Assembly: GCA_029573925.1 (NCBI GenBank)
Contig: JAKQBV010000213.1
Span: 1 to 11,807 of the forward strand
DNA: 11,807 nt
Reading direction: 5' to 3'
Origin: a bacterium
Lineage (GTDB): Bacteria > UBP15 > UBA6099
The notes beneath the pieces were generated by a model that saw only the letters and a list, made by a program, of their open reading frames with translations, did not search any database and had not been told where the DNA came from. Position numbers and translations under genes: made by a program. Position 1 is the first letter of the stretch. Every line of letters begins with the position of its first letter. Below are positions 1 through 6,576 of this stretch, one piece after another.

Positions 1-703
1 CGTTAACCTGACCGTTCGGGCCGTATTTGCCCAGCCTCGGCCCGACCGCTATGGCTCCGGCCAGCGCGCACCATCCTCCGACAGAATGCACAACCGTAGA
101 TCCCGCAAAGTCAATCATCCCCAGCTTGCTCAGCCATCCGCCTCCCCATATCCAATGCCCCACCACCGGATATATCAACGCGCATATGAAAACACAATAG
201 ATAATGTAACTCTTGAATTTTGTTCTTTCTGCCATCGCGCCGGAGACTATCGTCGCGGCGGTGGCGGCGAATACCACTTGAAATAGCCAGAATGCAATCT
301 TCCACATGCCTTCGCCTGTGGACGGGTCTCCGTCAGACAGGAAAAACCCGCTCGCGCCGAAGAGTCCGCCGCGCGAGGCTCCGAACATGATTCCGAACCC
401 GATAGCCCAGTATGCCAGCGAGCCTATGCTGAAATCCATTAGGTTTTTCATAAGAATATTCGCGGCGTTTTTTGCGCGAGTGAAACCTACCTCCAGCATT
501 GCGAAACCGGGTTGCATAAAAAACACCAAGAACGCGCACACCAACATCCACACAGTGTCGATGGATGTCTGGGACGCCGCAATCTGTTCGGCGTTGCTCT
601 GAATTGTCGGCGCGGCCTCAACCTCTCCGAACGCGGCTGCGCAAAGCGTCATCAGCGGCGCCGCAAGCAATGCGCTTCTCATTACGATCTTTCTGAATTT
701 CAT
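1..703 (-). CDS. amt: Ammonium transporter Amt, N-terminal part (cut by window edge)
   Basis: This is an inner-membrane channel of the Amt/Rh family that carries ammonium into the cell. About 234 codons are present and the C-terminal half lies outside the window. Residues 1 to about 30 look like a signal peptide, as in other bacterial Amt proteins, and hydrophobic membrane segments follow. The family signature begins at D198 (DFAGSTVVH) and runs to GPR. D198 and H206 correspond to the conserved Asp and the first pore His. A GHWIWGGGW segment contains the conserved Trp region. The ATG at 703-701 is preceded by GGGAGG with good spacing. The gene lies 47 nt downstream of the porin on the same strand, so both probably share the sigma-54 promoter at 1543-1558. 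A PII gene (glnK/glnB) often neighbours amt and could lie beyond the edge. The family call is very secure. Confidence 0.97.
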   Translation of the reverse strand, partial: MKFRKIVMRSALLAAPLMTLCAAAFGEVEAAPTIQSNAEQIAASQTSIDTVWMLVCAFLVFFMQPGFAMLEVGFTRAKNAANILMKNLMDFSIGSLAYWAIGFGIMFGASRGGLFGASGFFLSDGDPSTGEGMWKIAFWLFQVVFAATAATIVSGAMAERTKFKSYIIYCVFICALIYPVVGHWIWGGGWLSKLGMIDFAGSTVVHSVGGWCALAGAIAVGPRLGKYGPNGQVN

Positions 704-750
704 CTTCCGCCTCCCTTTCGATAGCCCGACTTATGCGCGCGGGCGGATTT

Positions 751-1479
751 TTAGAAACTGAAACCTATTCCGACTCCCGCCCAGAACTCGTTCTCCGTGT
801 TGGCTCTGTCGCCGGGAGTAATAACGTAATTCAATGACGGGACTATCTCGAAGTCTCCCGCCTGAAAGCTCATTGAAGCGCCTATGTCGATATTGCTCAC
901 GCCCGGCTCCAGCCCCCATTGTCCGTCGCTGTAGCCGAGACCAGCGCTAAGCGAGAGAGCCGGGATTCCCGCTTCTCCGCCTATCGGTATGTCTCGGCTT
1001 ATCCCGGCATAGGCATAGACTCCATCTCCGGCGTCCCAATCCGAATACACTGTCATGGAAGGCGACAAGAACGCGTCCGGCCATTCGAGCGTCACAAAGG
1101 ATTCCTGCGATTCGTCCGCGATGCTTGGGAATGTGTAATATATGTGGCCCACAGTCCATTCAGCGCCGGGCTTCAACTTAGACGAAGCCGAATAGCTCAG
1201 CGTGTAATCCAGTTCATCCAGTTCGGAATCCCCGTCCAGCCCGTAAGACATCCACATATTGAAAGCCCATCCGCTCGACCAACTGAAATCGAGAGACGGC
1301 TGAATGGCCGGTTCATTGTCCGCTAACAGGTCCTGTCCGCGCCAGATGTATTTCGACACCCACGCTACGCTTCCGCTTACATCCGCTTCCGCTCTCGCCG
1401 CCCCGGCGGACATCGCCAGAACGATCAGGGCCATTGCCGCCGCCCCTGCTGCTTTCATCCACTTTCTTTTCCCGCTCAT
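751..1479 (-). CDS. TorF-like outer-membrane porin, probably for ammonium or small nitrogen compounds
   Basis: The predicted product is a 242-residue outer-membrane beta-barrel. Residues 1-30 are a classic signal peptide: a KRKWMK basic start, an Ala-rich core and an ARA cleavage site before E31. The mature protein opens with a SKYIWRG motif (residues 42-48) typical of the TorF/Gcw_chp putative porin family. It shows alternating aromatic and polar strands and ends in Phe (GIGFSF), the C-terminal signal for beta-barrel assembly. A GTG six bases upstream (1485) would also open the frame, but AAGGAGG lies 8 nt from the ATG at 1479 and only 2 nt from that GTG, so the ATG is preferred. It is first in an operon with amt, and I infer that it supplies the outer-membrane step of ammonium uptake. 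The barrel is clear; the substrate is inferred from context only. Confidence 0.78.
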   Translation of the reverse strand: MSGKRKWMKAAGAAAMALIVLAMSAGAARAEADVSGSVAWVSKYIWRGQDLLADNEPAIQPSLDFSWSSGWAFNMWMSYGLDGDSELDELDYTLSYSASSKLKPGAEWTVGHIYYTFPSIADESQESFVTLEWPDAFLSPSMTVYSDWDAGDGVYAYAGISRDIPIGGEAGIPALSLSAGLGYSDGQWGLEPGVSNIDIGASMSFQAGDFEIVPSLNYVITPGDRANTENEFWAGVGIGFSF

Positions 1480-1542
1480 TTCCACTGCCTCCTTGGTTTT
1501 CCGTCGCTGCTCATATTTCCGCGCGACTTTTTCTTTAAGTAA

Positions 1543-1558
1543 TGCAATCGGGATACCA
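1543..1558 (-). promoter_or_regulatory. Sigma-54 (-24/-12) promoter of porin-amt
   Basis: On the minus strand the bases read TGGTATCCCGATTGCA, matching the sigma-54 consensus TGGCAC-N5-TTGC. The invariant GG and GC are exactly ten bases apart. Transcription would start near 1532, leaving about 50 nt of leader before the porin ATG. The location fits a promoter controlled by the divergent sigma-54 activator. No good sigma-70 promoter was seen for this operon. Confidence 0.8.
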
Positions 1559-1670
1559 CAGAATAAAAAAGTGAGGCAATAGATGCTGTGGTCATTAAAT
1601 ATGCTTTTATTAAAAGAAATAAATAAATATGCGGGAAGATGGAATTGAAGTGTTTATGCGCCGTAGCGCG

Positions 1671-1714
1671 ATACAATCTTGTGCCGCCGGGATTGTAGTG
1701 GTACAATATTGTGC
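1671..1714. promoter_or_regulatory. Repeated dyad, likely enhancer (UAS) for the sigma-54 activator
   Basis: ATACAATCTTGTGC (1671-1684) and GTACAATATTGTGC (1701-1714) are direct repeats whose starts are 30 bp apart, close to three helical turns. Each contains an ACAA-NN-TTGT dyad; the second is a perfect ACAATATTGT palindrome. Between them is an inverted pair, ATTGTA (1692-1697) and TACAAT (1702-1707). They lie roughly 115-170 bp upstream of the sigma-54 promoter, the normal distance for an enhancer. They do not match the textbook NifA site TGT-N10-ACA, so the recognised motif would be specific to this regulator. Confidence 0.6.
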
Positions 1715-1720
1715 TATTAT
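1693..1720 (+). promoter_or_regulatory. Probable sigma-70 promoter of the activator gene, overlapping the enhancer dyad
   Basis: TTGTAG (1693-1698) and TATTAT (1715-1720) are separated by 16 bp, giving a moderate sigma-70 match, with a start near 1727 and a short leader to 1755. The second enhancer dyad (1701-1714) fills the spacer, so an activator bound there would block RNA polymerase. This is inference from pattern only. Confidence 0.4.
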
Positions 1721-1754
1721 TACAAGTCAAACTGATTGAAAGGCGGCAACTGAG

Positions 1755-3290
1755 TTGCGCTCGAAAAATATTAAAAATGTTGAATTATCCACTTTATATA
1801 GAGTCGCCGGTTTGCTCGGAACCGGGAAAGACTTGCACGGAACTCTCGACAGAACTCTCGAACTGCTGGCGTCGGAAATGGGAATGAGACGGGGGATGAT
1901 AACGCTGCTGCCGGGCAATTCGAGCGAGGCGCATCTGGACATTGCTCCGGCGATGAACGGCGCGGATGTCGATAAGGTCGTCTATGCTCCCGGAGAAGGG
2001 ATAACCGGGCGCGTGTTGTCCGCCGGCGAGCCGATTGTCATACCGAATCTAGGTAAAGAGCCGGTTTTTCTTGACCGCGCGGGCCTCAGAAAAAACGAAG
2101 ACCTTTCAAAAATGTCTTTTATCTGCGTGCCGGTCAGATTCGGCGAAACTGTAATCGGCGCTCTGTCCGTTGACATTGAAGCCTGCGAAGGCGCTGAGTT
2201 GGAAGAGATGACGAGGTTTCTATGCGGCGTGGCGGACATGATAGCGCCCGGCGTCGAAGCGCGGCGGAAGGAAGATGAAAGAAAACGGCTTGAGATTGAA
2301 AACATCGGCTTGAAAAAACAGATCGAGCTTAAGTCAAAACCATCGAATATCATTGGAAATTCGAGAGTGATGAACAGCGTGTATTCATTGATAAATCAGG
2401 TGGCGGACAGCGGGGCTACGGCGCTTATAACAGGCGAGACCGGCACGGGGAAAGAGCTTGCCGCGGCCGCGATACACAACGCAAGCCCCCGGCGGGCGAT
2501 GCCTTTCGTTGCGGTAAGCTGCGCCGCGCTCCCGGAAACTCTGCTGGAGAGCGAGCTTTTCGGACATGAAAAAGGCGCGTTCACGGGGGCGCACGAGAGG
2601 CGGGCCGGGAAGTTTGAGCAAGCCGCGGGCGGGTCCGTCTTCCTAGACGAAATCGGCGAAATGAGCCTTTCGTCCCAAGCCAAGCTTCTGCGCGTTCTTC
2701 AAACGAAGGAAGTCGAGAGGCTGGGCGGCGACAAACCGATTAGGGCAAACGTCAGGATAATCGCCGCCACGAACCGCGACCTCGAGCGCGCGGTGACAAA
2801 CGGGGAATTCAGGGCGGACCTTTTCTATCGGCTTAACGTGTTTCCGATACACATGCCGCCGCTGCGCGAGCGGGGCGCCGATATCATGCTTCTGGCCGAC
2901 CACTTCGTTCACAAGTATTCCGAAGAGTTCGGCAAAAATGTGGAGCGGATATGTTCGCCTGCCATCGACGCGCTTATGGCATATCACTGGCCGGGCAACG
3001 TCAGAGAGCTTGAGAACTGCGTGGAACGCGCCGTGCTGTTGAGCCAAGACGGAGTGATACATTCATATAATCTCCCCCCATCGCTGCGGATGAGAACGAA
3101 GGAAGCGAAAACTGAAAAGGCCGGCTCTCTCGAATCGTTGCTTGAAGCGTACGAGCGAGACCTGATAGAAGAGGCGATAAAGTACGCCGGAGGCAACCAG
3201 TCCGCCGCCGCCCGCGAACTCGGCACAACCAAACGCGTCATCCAGTACAAAACCGCGAAATACGGGATTGATTGTAAAAAATACAAGTGA
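1755..3290 (+). CDS. NifA-type sigma-54-dependent transcriptional activator (GAF-AAA+-Fis HTH)
   Basis: This 511-residue enhancer-binding protein should bind upstream sites and open sigma-54 promoters using ATP. A GAF sensor domain spans about residues 12-165, with a charged linker at 165-195. The AAA+ domain spans about 198-430: Walker A GETGTGKE at 227-234, the sigma-54-contacting GAFTGA at 274-279, Walker B VFLDEIG at 295-301, a FRADLFYR arginine-finger region at 352-359 and WPGNVREL at 412-419. A Fis-type HTH ends the protein (about 465-505). Size, GAF domain and HTH resemble NifA, but the four-Cys linker motif of oxygen-sensitive NifA is absent. The start is TTG at 1755, with AAAGGCGG eight bases upstream; the first in-frame ATG lies inside the GAF domain, so the TTG is needed. 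The gene is divergent from porin-amt, its likely target. Whether it also controls nif genes cannot be seen here. Confidence 0.93.
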   Translation: MRSKNIKNVELSTLYRVAGLLGTGKDLHGTLDRTLELLASEMGMRRGMITLLPGNSSEAHLDIAPAMNGADVDKVVYAPGEGITGRVLSAGEPIVIPNLGKEPVFLDRAGLRKNEDLSKMSFICVPVRFGETVIGALSVDIEACEGAELEEMTRFLCGVADMIAPGVEARRKEDERKRLEIENIGLKKQIELKSKPSNIIGNSRVMNSVYSLINQVADSGATALITGETGTGKELAAAAIHNASPRRAMPFVAVSCAALPETLLESELFGHEKGAFTGAHERRAGKFEQAAGGSVFLDEIGEMSLSSQAKLLRVLQTKEVERLGGDKPIRANVRIIAATNRDLERAVTNGEFRADLFYRLNVFPIHMPPLRERGADIMLLADHFVHKYSEEFGKNVERICSPAIDALMAYHWPGNVRELENCVERAVLLSQDGVIHSYNLPPSLRMRTKEAKTEKAGSLESLLEAYERDLIEEAIKYAGGNQSAAARELGTTKRVIQYKTAKYGIDCKKYK

Positions 3291-3469
3291 TTCCCTTAGC
3301 CATCGGACAGCCTGCATTTTCGCCATCCGAGATCGCATAAACGAAACCACGCGCGCTTGCGGTTGCTTTATCGCATTTGTTTGCTAAATGTTTGCTTTTT
3401 TGCGCCTTGCGGCGTTTATTATGCGAGCATAAACTATTGTACAGAACAAGGTTAGCCATAGGAAGGGAC

Positions 3470-3498
3470 TTGACACTTTAATCATTTTGCTTTATAAA
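3470..3498 (+). promoter_or_regulatory. Near-consensus sigma-70 promoter
   Basis: TTGACA (3470-3475), a 17-bp spacer and TATAAA (3493-3498) give an almost perfect housekeeping promoter, predicted to start near 3505. It lies upstream of the leader hairpin and the NYN gene. The preceding stretch 3291-3469 holds no gene; it contains TTTGCT-rich repeats and a small TTATGC/GCATAA dyad near 3420, but no clear strong terminator for the activator gene. Confidence 0.75.
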
Positions 3499-3528
3499 AT
3501 AAGACACATAATTAATGATTGAAAAACA

Positions 3529-3570
3529 GAAGCGGCTCGCTATCTCATAAGGCGGGCCGCTTCGCATTTT
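3529..3570 (+). terminator. Strong leader hairpin with short T-run: attenuator or small-RNA terminator
   Basis: GAAGCGGCTCGC (3529-3540) pairs with GCGGGCCGCTTC (3552-3563) over 12 positions, one being a G-U pair in RNA, with an 11-nt loop. It is preceded by an A-run and followed by GCATTTT (3564-3570). The hairpin ends only a few bases before the Shine-Dalgarno sequence of the NYN gene. It could end a roughly 65-nt transcript from the promoter at 3470, attenuate the NYN gene, or stabilise its messenger. The four-T tail is short for an efficient terminator. Confidence 0.5.
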
Positions 3571-3580
3571 GGGAGGCGGC

Positions 3581-4462
3581 ATGAACAAATTTTCCGTATT
3601 CATTGATGGCGAATTCTTGTTTTTTACTTTTAAAAGCATGGTCATTCAGGAAAAAGATATCGACTGGCACGCATTTCATGGACTAATTAAAAATAAAATC
3701 GAGAACTACACTAATGTGAGCCCGATGGTAGGCAGAATACATATATTTAAAGCCGAAAGCGTTGCTTTTTTTCCGGTGAAACGCAATGAATGGTTTAATA
3801 ACAAACTCAAAAATGACATTAAGGAATACAAGGTTTACGATGCCGACAACCGACTAATTACAGATTATGCGTCTTTAACCGAGGATGATATAGAAAAAAT
3901 ACGTTTGAGAGCGGTGACTGATCTTAAGGATTTTAAAGAGAAATATATGAGCGGAGTTTTGGGTAGATATAGGCACATAACAATTAACAACGCTTTTATT
4001 GAGTTGAGCCTGACCGGATTCGTAAAATATGATCCGATAATTGGAAGGCCAATAGAGGAAAAAGGCGTTGATGTCGGAATAGCGACGGATATGATTTTAA
4101 AAAGCGATAACTACGATGTGGCCATAATACTTTCGGGCGACGCCGATCTGACCCCTGCCATAAAACAGATTAAAAACAAGATGAAATTTGTCTTCCTTTT
4201 GAGAGTTTTTAAAGAAAAGCCGCCCAGACCAGTGGGAATATCCGATCAGTTATCTCAGCTTGTTGACGGATACATCGATTTCCCATTGTGTGAGATTCCA
4301 TTTTCTTTTCGTATTAGCTGTGACACGTGCGCAAACACAATCAATGTTGATAATTATTTCTTAAGCGATATTAACTTTCTATCAAGAGAAGACGTTCGGC
4401 TCACTCATACTTGCAAGTGCGGTCAAATTCTGGATTTCAACAGAACCGTTTTCGAGAATTGA
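3581..4462 (+). CDS. NYN-domain (PIN-like) putative nuclease with C-terminal zinc ribbon
   Basis: This 293-residue protein has an N-terminal NYN/PIN-like fold, the metal-dependent RNase family that includes LabA-like proteins. FIDGEFL at residues 7-13 supplies the first acidic residue (D9). EEKGVDVGIATDMI (159-172) and LSGDADLTP (184-192) supply D164, D170, D187 and D189 for the metal site. The C-terminal 50 residues carry CxxC (C247, C250) and CxC (C278, C280), a likely zinc ribbon for nucleic-acid or protein contact. The ATG at 3581 follows GGGAGG closely; a TTG at 3569 would precede that ribosome binding site and is rejected. The gene is visibly richer in AT and A-ending codons than its neighbours, suggesting recent acquisition. 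It has its own promoter and no operon partner. The function is unknown; RNA decay or phage defence are possibilities, not demonstrated. Confidence 0.8.
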   Translation: MNKFSVFIDGEFLFFTFKSMVIQEKDIDWHAFHGLIKNKIENYTNVSPMVGRIHIFKAESVAFFPVKRNEWFNNKLKNDIKEYKVYDADNRLITDYASLTEDDIEKIRLRAVTDLKDFKEKYMSGVLGRYRHITINNAFIELSLTGFVKYDPIIGRPIEEKGVDVGIATDMILKSDNYDVAIILSGDADLTPAIKQIKNKMKFVFLLRVFKEKPPRPVGISDQLSQLVDGYIDFPLCEIPFSFRISCDTCANTINVDNYFLSDINFLSREDVRLTHTCKCGQILDFNRTVFEN

Positions 4463-4470
4463 CTCGTTCA

Positions 4471-4740
4471 TTACAGTCTGTGTTTTAGATGGCGGTCCAT
4501 AGAGTAGGGGAAAGTGAAGTTGCATTTTGGGCATTTGTAGGGGGGCATGGACGCGGCGGGAACTTTGAACTCGGCTCCGCATTCTTCGCATTTGTAGTCC
4601 ACGAGCGTTTCAGGAGGGGCGATGTCGGCCTCGTACATGGTGGCTCTGCACGCGGGACACCAGTTGTCCCGGACGGTTTTGTCCGGCACGGCAAACATCA
4701 GGTATCCGCAACTGTTGCATTCATAGGCTTTTTCGCTCAT
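4471..4740 (-). CDS. Small double zinc-ribbon protein, function unknown
   Basis: An 89-residue cytoplasmic protein with four CxxC knuckles: C8/C11, C28/C31, C51/C54 and C70/C73. They form two successive rubredoxin-like zinc ribbons joined by a short acidic linker. The regular spacing and lack of low-complexity sequence make it a real gene rather than a shadow; the plus-strand frame opposite has no recognisable features. It converges on the NYN gene, with only 8 nt between the two stops. A GCGGAG element lies about 12 nt before the ATG, a rather long spacing, and an extended -10 lies at 4778-4786. Such proteins often bind nucleic acid or act as adaptors; no specific role can be assigned. Confidence 0.75.
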   Translation of the reverse strand: MSEKAYECNSCGYLMFAVPDKTVRDNWCPACRATMYEADIAPPETLVDYKCEECGAEFKVPAASMPPYKCPKCNFTFPYSMDRHLKHRL

Positions 4741-4777
4741 GTTCGCTCAGCGCTCCGCTTTTATTGGTTCCGGCAAT

Positions 4778-4786
4778 ATTATAGCA
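4778..4786 (-). promoter_or_regulatory. Extended -10 promoter of the zinc-ribbon gene
   Basis: On the minus strand the sequence reads TGCTATAAT, an extended -10 with a perfect TATAAT. No good -35 is present, as is usual for extended -10 promoters. Transcription would start near 4771, about 30 nt before the ATG at 4740. Confidence 0.55.
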
Positions 4787-4913
4787 TATCGCGCGGATTT
4801 TTCATTCGCTCTCCCATGCTTGATGTTTTATGTTTATACTAACATATGATTTTTGAGGTTTGCGAGCGCAAAAAAATGACAATGGCGCAATGTGACGCCG
4901 GGAGGTTTGAAAA

Positions 4914-6122
4914 ATGAAACGCTTCTTCGGGACGGCTATGGCGGCGGTTGTTCTTTTTACCGTTCTGTGCATTCAATCAAACGCCGAGGTGGTCGCGGAA
5001 TACGGAAAAGGCAAAAGGGAAGACATCAATGGCGTTACTGTGGTTCACCTTGCGGGTTCGCACCGGGAGATGGGGCTTCAGCACGGCAATCTCCTGAAGC
5101 CGGAGATACATAAGCTGACGAATTATTTTTTTGAAGAAAAGGGAGCGATGTTCGGAGCGAGCATAGGAGACATCCGTGCGGCGGCCGCAGTAATCGAGCC
5201 GTTCATCCCGGCGAAGTATATTGAGGAAATGAAAGCGGTGGCGGAAGGCGCGGAAGTTGATTACGAAAAGGTTCTTTTCTCGAACATATTTCTCGACGTG
5301 GTGTCGGCGCACTGGGTGGGAGTGGGGCCGCAGTGCTCCAACTTTGCCGCCCTGCCCTCTATAACCCGCAACGGCGATATCGTGCACGGTCGTAACTTGG
5401 ACTGGTCGGCGGACGCGACAATAGCGAGCGTCAACACGCTGTTCATCTACAGGCCGGACGACGGGATAGCGTTCGCGGCTCCCGGCTGGCCGGCGATTGT
5501 GGGAATCCTCACCGGCTTGAACGCCGAAAAAATAAGCATGGGCGAGATGACCTCGATGTCGAGCGACGCGTCACTGCGAGGAACGCCGATAATGATACAA
5601 TTGAGAATGCTCATGGAGAAGTCGCGTTCGCTTGACGACGCGTTCTCCGTCCTCAAAGACAACCCGCGCACGACCGGGTACAACGTGATAGTTGCGGACG
5701 CGAAAGCGGCAGACGCGATGGTGGTCGAGCAGTCCGCGTCGGACATCTTCCGCGCCGGGCCTAAAGACGGGTTCGTTCACCGCGCCAACCACTATCTACA
5801 CCCAAAACTGCAACAAACTCAGACAAGATACATGGCAATGTTTTACGAAGGCAAAAAATCCGACACGTACTACAGACATCAGAGGCTAGAGCAGCTTGTG
5901 CGCGAACGCAGCGGGCAGATTGACGCGGAAGCGGCGATGTCGATAATGAGCGACAAATTCGATCTCTCGATCGGAGCCATTCCGGAGAATCTAAAAAACA
6001 CCGTATGCAAGTCGAACACTCTACAGAGCGTCGTGATGCTGCCCGGCAGCGGAGAGATTTATGTCGGATTCAAGGACATCCCGGTGTGCCACGACTTCGT
6101 CAGGGTGAAAGTCGAGTTTTAA
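4914..6122 (+). CDS. Exported C45-type Ntn hydrolase / acyltransferase (penicillin N-acyltransferase-like)
   Basis: This 402-residue protein starts with a signal peptide (MKRFFG basic start, hydrophobic core, SNA cleavage site near residue 24), so it acts in the periplasm or outside the cell. It resembles the C45 family, which includes acyl-CoA:6-aminopenicillanate acyltransferase and related amidases that mature by self-cleavage before a Cys. Supporting motifs are the N-terminal EMGLQHGNLL (residues 52-61), C141 in GPQCSNFAAL as the predicted nucleophile, and HGRNLDW (158-164), with the Arg, Asn and Asp typical of the active site. The residue before C141 is Gln rather than the Gly of the fungal enzyme. 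The ATG at 4914 follows GGGAGG with 8-nt spacing. It is a single-gene unit with no obvious partner. The substrate is unknown; an amide or acyl-amino compound is likely. Confidence 0.83.
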   Translation: MKRFFGTAMAAVVLFTVLCIQSNAEVVAEYGKGKREDINGVTVVHLAGSHREMGLQHGNLLKPEIHKLTNYFFEEKGAMFGASIGDIRAAAAVIEPFIPAKYIEEMKAVAEGAEVDYEKVLFSNIFLDVVSAHWVGVGPQCSNFAALPSITRNGDIVHGRNLDWSADATIASVNTLFIYRPDDGIAFAAPGWPAIVGILTGLNAEKISMGEMTSMSSDASLRGTPIMIQLRMLMEKSRSLDDAFSVLKDNPRTTGYNVIVADAKAADAMVVEQSASDIFRAGPKDGFVHRANHYLHPKLQQTQTRYMAMFYEGKKSDTYYRHQRLEQLVRERSGQIDAEAAMSIMSDKFDLSIGAIPENLKNTVCKSNTLQSVVMLPGSGEIYVGFKDIPVCHDFVRVKVEF

Positions 6123-6170
6123 CACGATGTGTTAGATAAAACCACCCATTAGCTGTGAATAAAATTGCAT

Positions 6171-6199
6171 CATGCTCAAAGAAAAGAACTTTGAGCATG
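6171..6199 (+). other. Perfect 11-bp hairpin downstream of the C45 gene
   Basis: CATGCTCAAAG (6171-6181) and CTTTGAGCATG (6189-6199) pair perfectly around a 7-nt loop. No T-run follows, so it is not a standard intrinsic terminator. AGCATG (6194-6199) can instead pair with CATGCT (6205-6210), giving two exclusive structures. It probably protects or ends the C45 transcript. Confidence 0.55.
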
Positions 6200-6281
6200 G
6201 CACACATGCTAATGAGCAAAATCATCTTATAACAAGTATAACTCTAAAACGATTGAAGAGTCTTTCGCCTTCGGCAATTGA

Positions 6282-6309
6282 GAAAAAACCCTTTTGAAAG
6301 GGTTCTTTC
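6282..6309 (-). terminator. Intrinsic terminator, stronger on the minus strand
   Basis: AACCCTT (6287-6293) and AAGGGTT (6298-6304) form a 7-bp stem with a 4-nt loop. The flanking GAAA/TTTC extends it beyond one A-C mismatch. Read on the minus strand the stem is followed by a run of six T; on the plus strand only CTTTC follows. It may work in both directions. The minus-strand bias suggests it once ended a convergent gene to the right, now separated by the inserted element. Confidence 0.55.
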
Positions 6310-6443
6310 AGCAAACCTTTTTTTCAAACTCTTCGAGTTCTTTTGTTTGGTTGCGGTTATTCCGGATTTCACGCAAGGAAAAATGCGCCTATGATAAAGG
6401 CTGTCAACCCACCGTAACCCAACCCTCATCGAAAAGGGGTGGA

Positions 6444-6475
6444 GGTTATGTGCCCTTGGCCGGTTATGTGCCCTT
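6444..6475 (+). repeat. Tandem 14-bp direct repeat at the left end of the element
   Basis: GGTTATGTGCCCTT is present at 6444-6457 and again at 6462-6475, an 18-bp period with GGCC between. The core TTATGTGCC recurs inverted at the window's right end and, one base altered (GTTATGTTCCCT), at 11671-11682. These are candidate recombinase binding sites or terminal repeats. Confidence 0.65.
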
Positions 6476-6487
6476 AGCAATATTTAC

Positions 6488-6517
6488 TTTTTTAGCTAAA
6501 AAACACCTCCTTTTTTT
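6488..6517 (+). other. Palindrome plus anti-Shine-Dalgarno-like stretch in the element's left leader
   Basis: TTTTTTAGCTAAAAAA (6488-6503) is a perfect 16-bp palindrome. It is followed directly by CACCTCCTTTTTTT (6504-6517), which contains the anti-Shine-Dalgarno core of 16S rRNA. The A-run and T-run around CACCTCC could also pair with each other. It may insulate the element from outside transcription. A GATAAT at 6571-6576 is a possible -10 for the element's operon, but no convincing -35 was found. Confidence 0.4.
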
Positions 6518-6576
6518 AGTCGAAAAATTATCAGTTCATTTTTCATTAACTACAGAAGCTGTGTATCGTTGATAAT

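Larger units (their letters stand above)
6123..6443. other. Gene-free spacer with hairpins before the mobile element
   Basis: No convincing coding sequence is seen. The stretch holds an 11-bp hairpin (6171-6199), a terminator-like hairpin (6282-6309) and a weaker AACTC-TTC-GAGTT stem followed by CTTTT (6327-6344). Small frames on either strand look composition-driven. The mobile element appears to have landed at the right edge of this spacer. Confidence 0.6.

Noticed and set aside
919..1326. 135-codon plus-strand frame opposite the porin
   Set aside because: The porin frame has a signal peptide, a ribosome binding site and a terminal Phe; the plus frame is its shadow.
1701..1715. GG...GC pattern on the plus strand as a sigma-54 promoter for the activator
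   Set aside because: The spacing is eleven rather than ten bases, and it coincides with the enhancer dyad.
4489..4842. 117-codon plus-strand frame opposite the zinc-ribbon gene
   Set aside because: The minus strand has eight ordered cysteines in CxxC pairs and a promoter; the plus frame has none of this.
4820..4850. TTGATG with TATACT or TATGAT as promoter of the C45 gene
   Set aside because: Spacings of 9 and 19 bp are poor, so no promoter is claimed.
6244..6480. 78-codon minus-strand frame in the spacer left of the element
   Set aside because: It crosses the terminator hairpin and the terminal repeats, is Arg/Lys-rich without motifs and lacks a good ribosome binding site.
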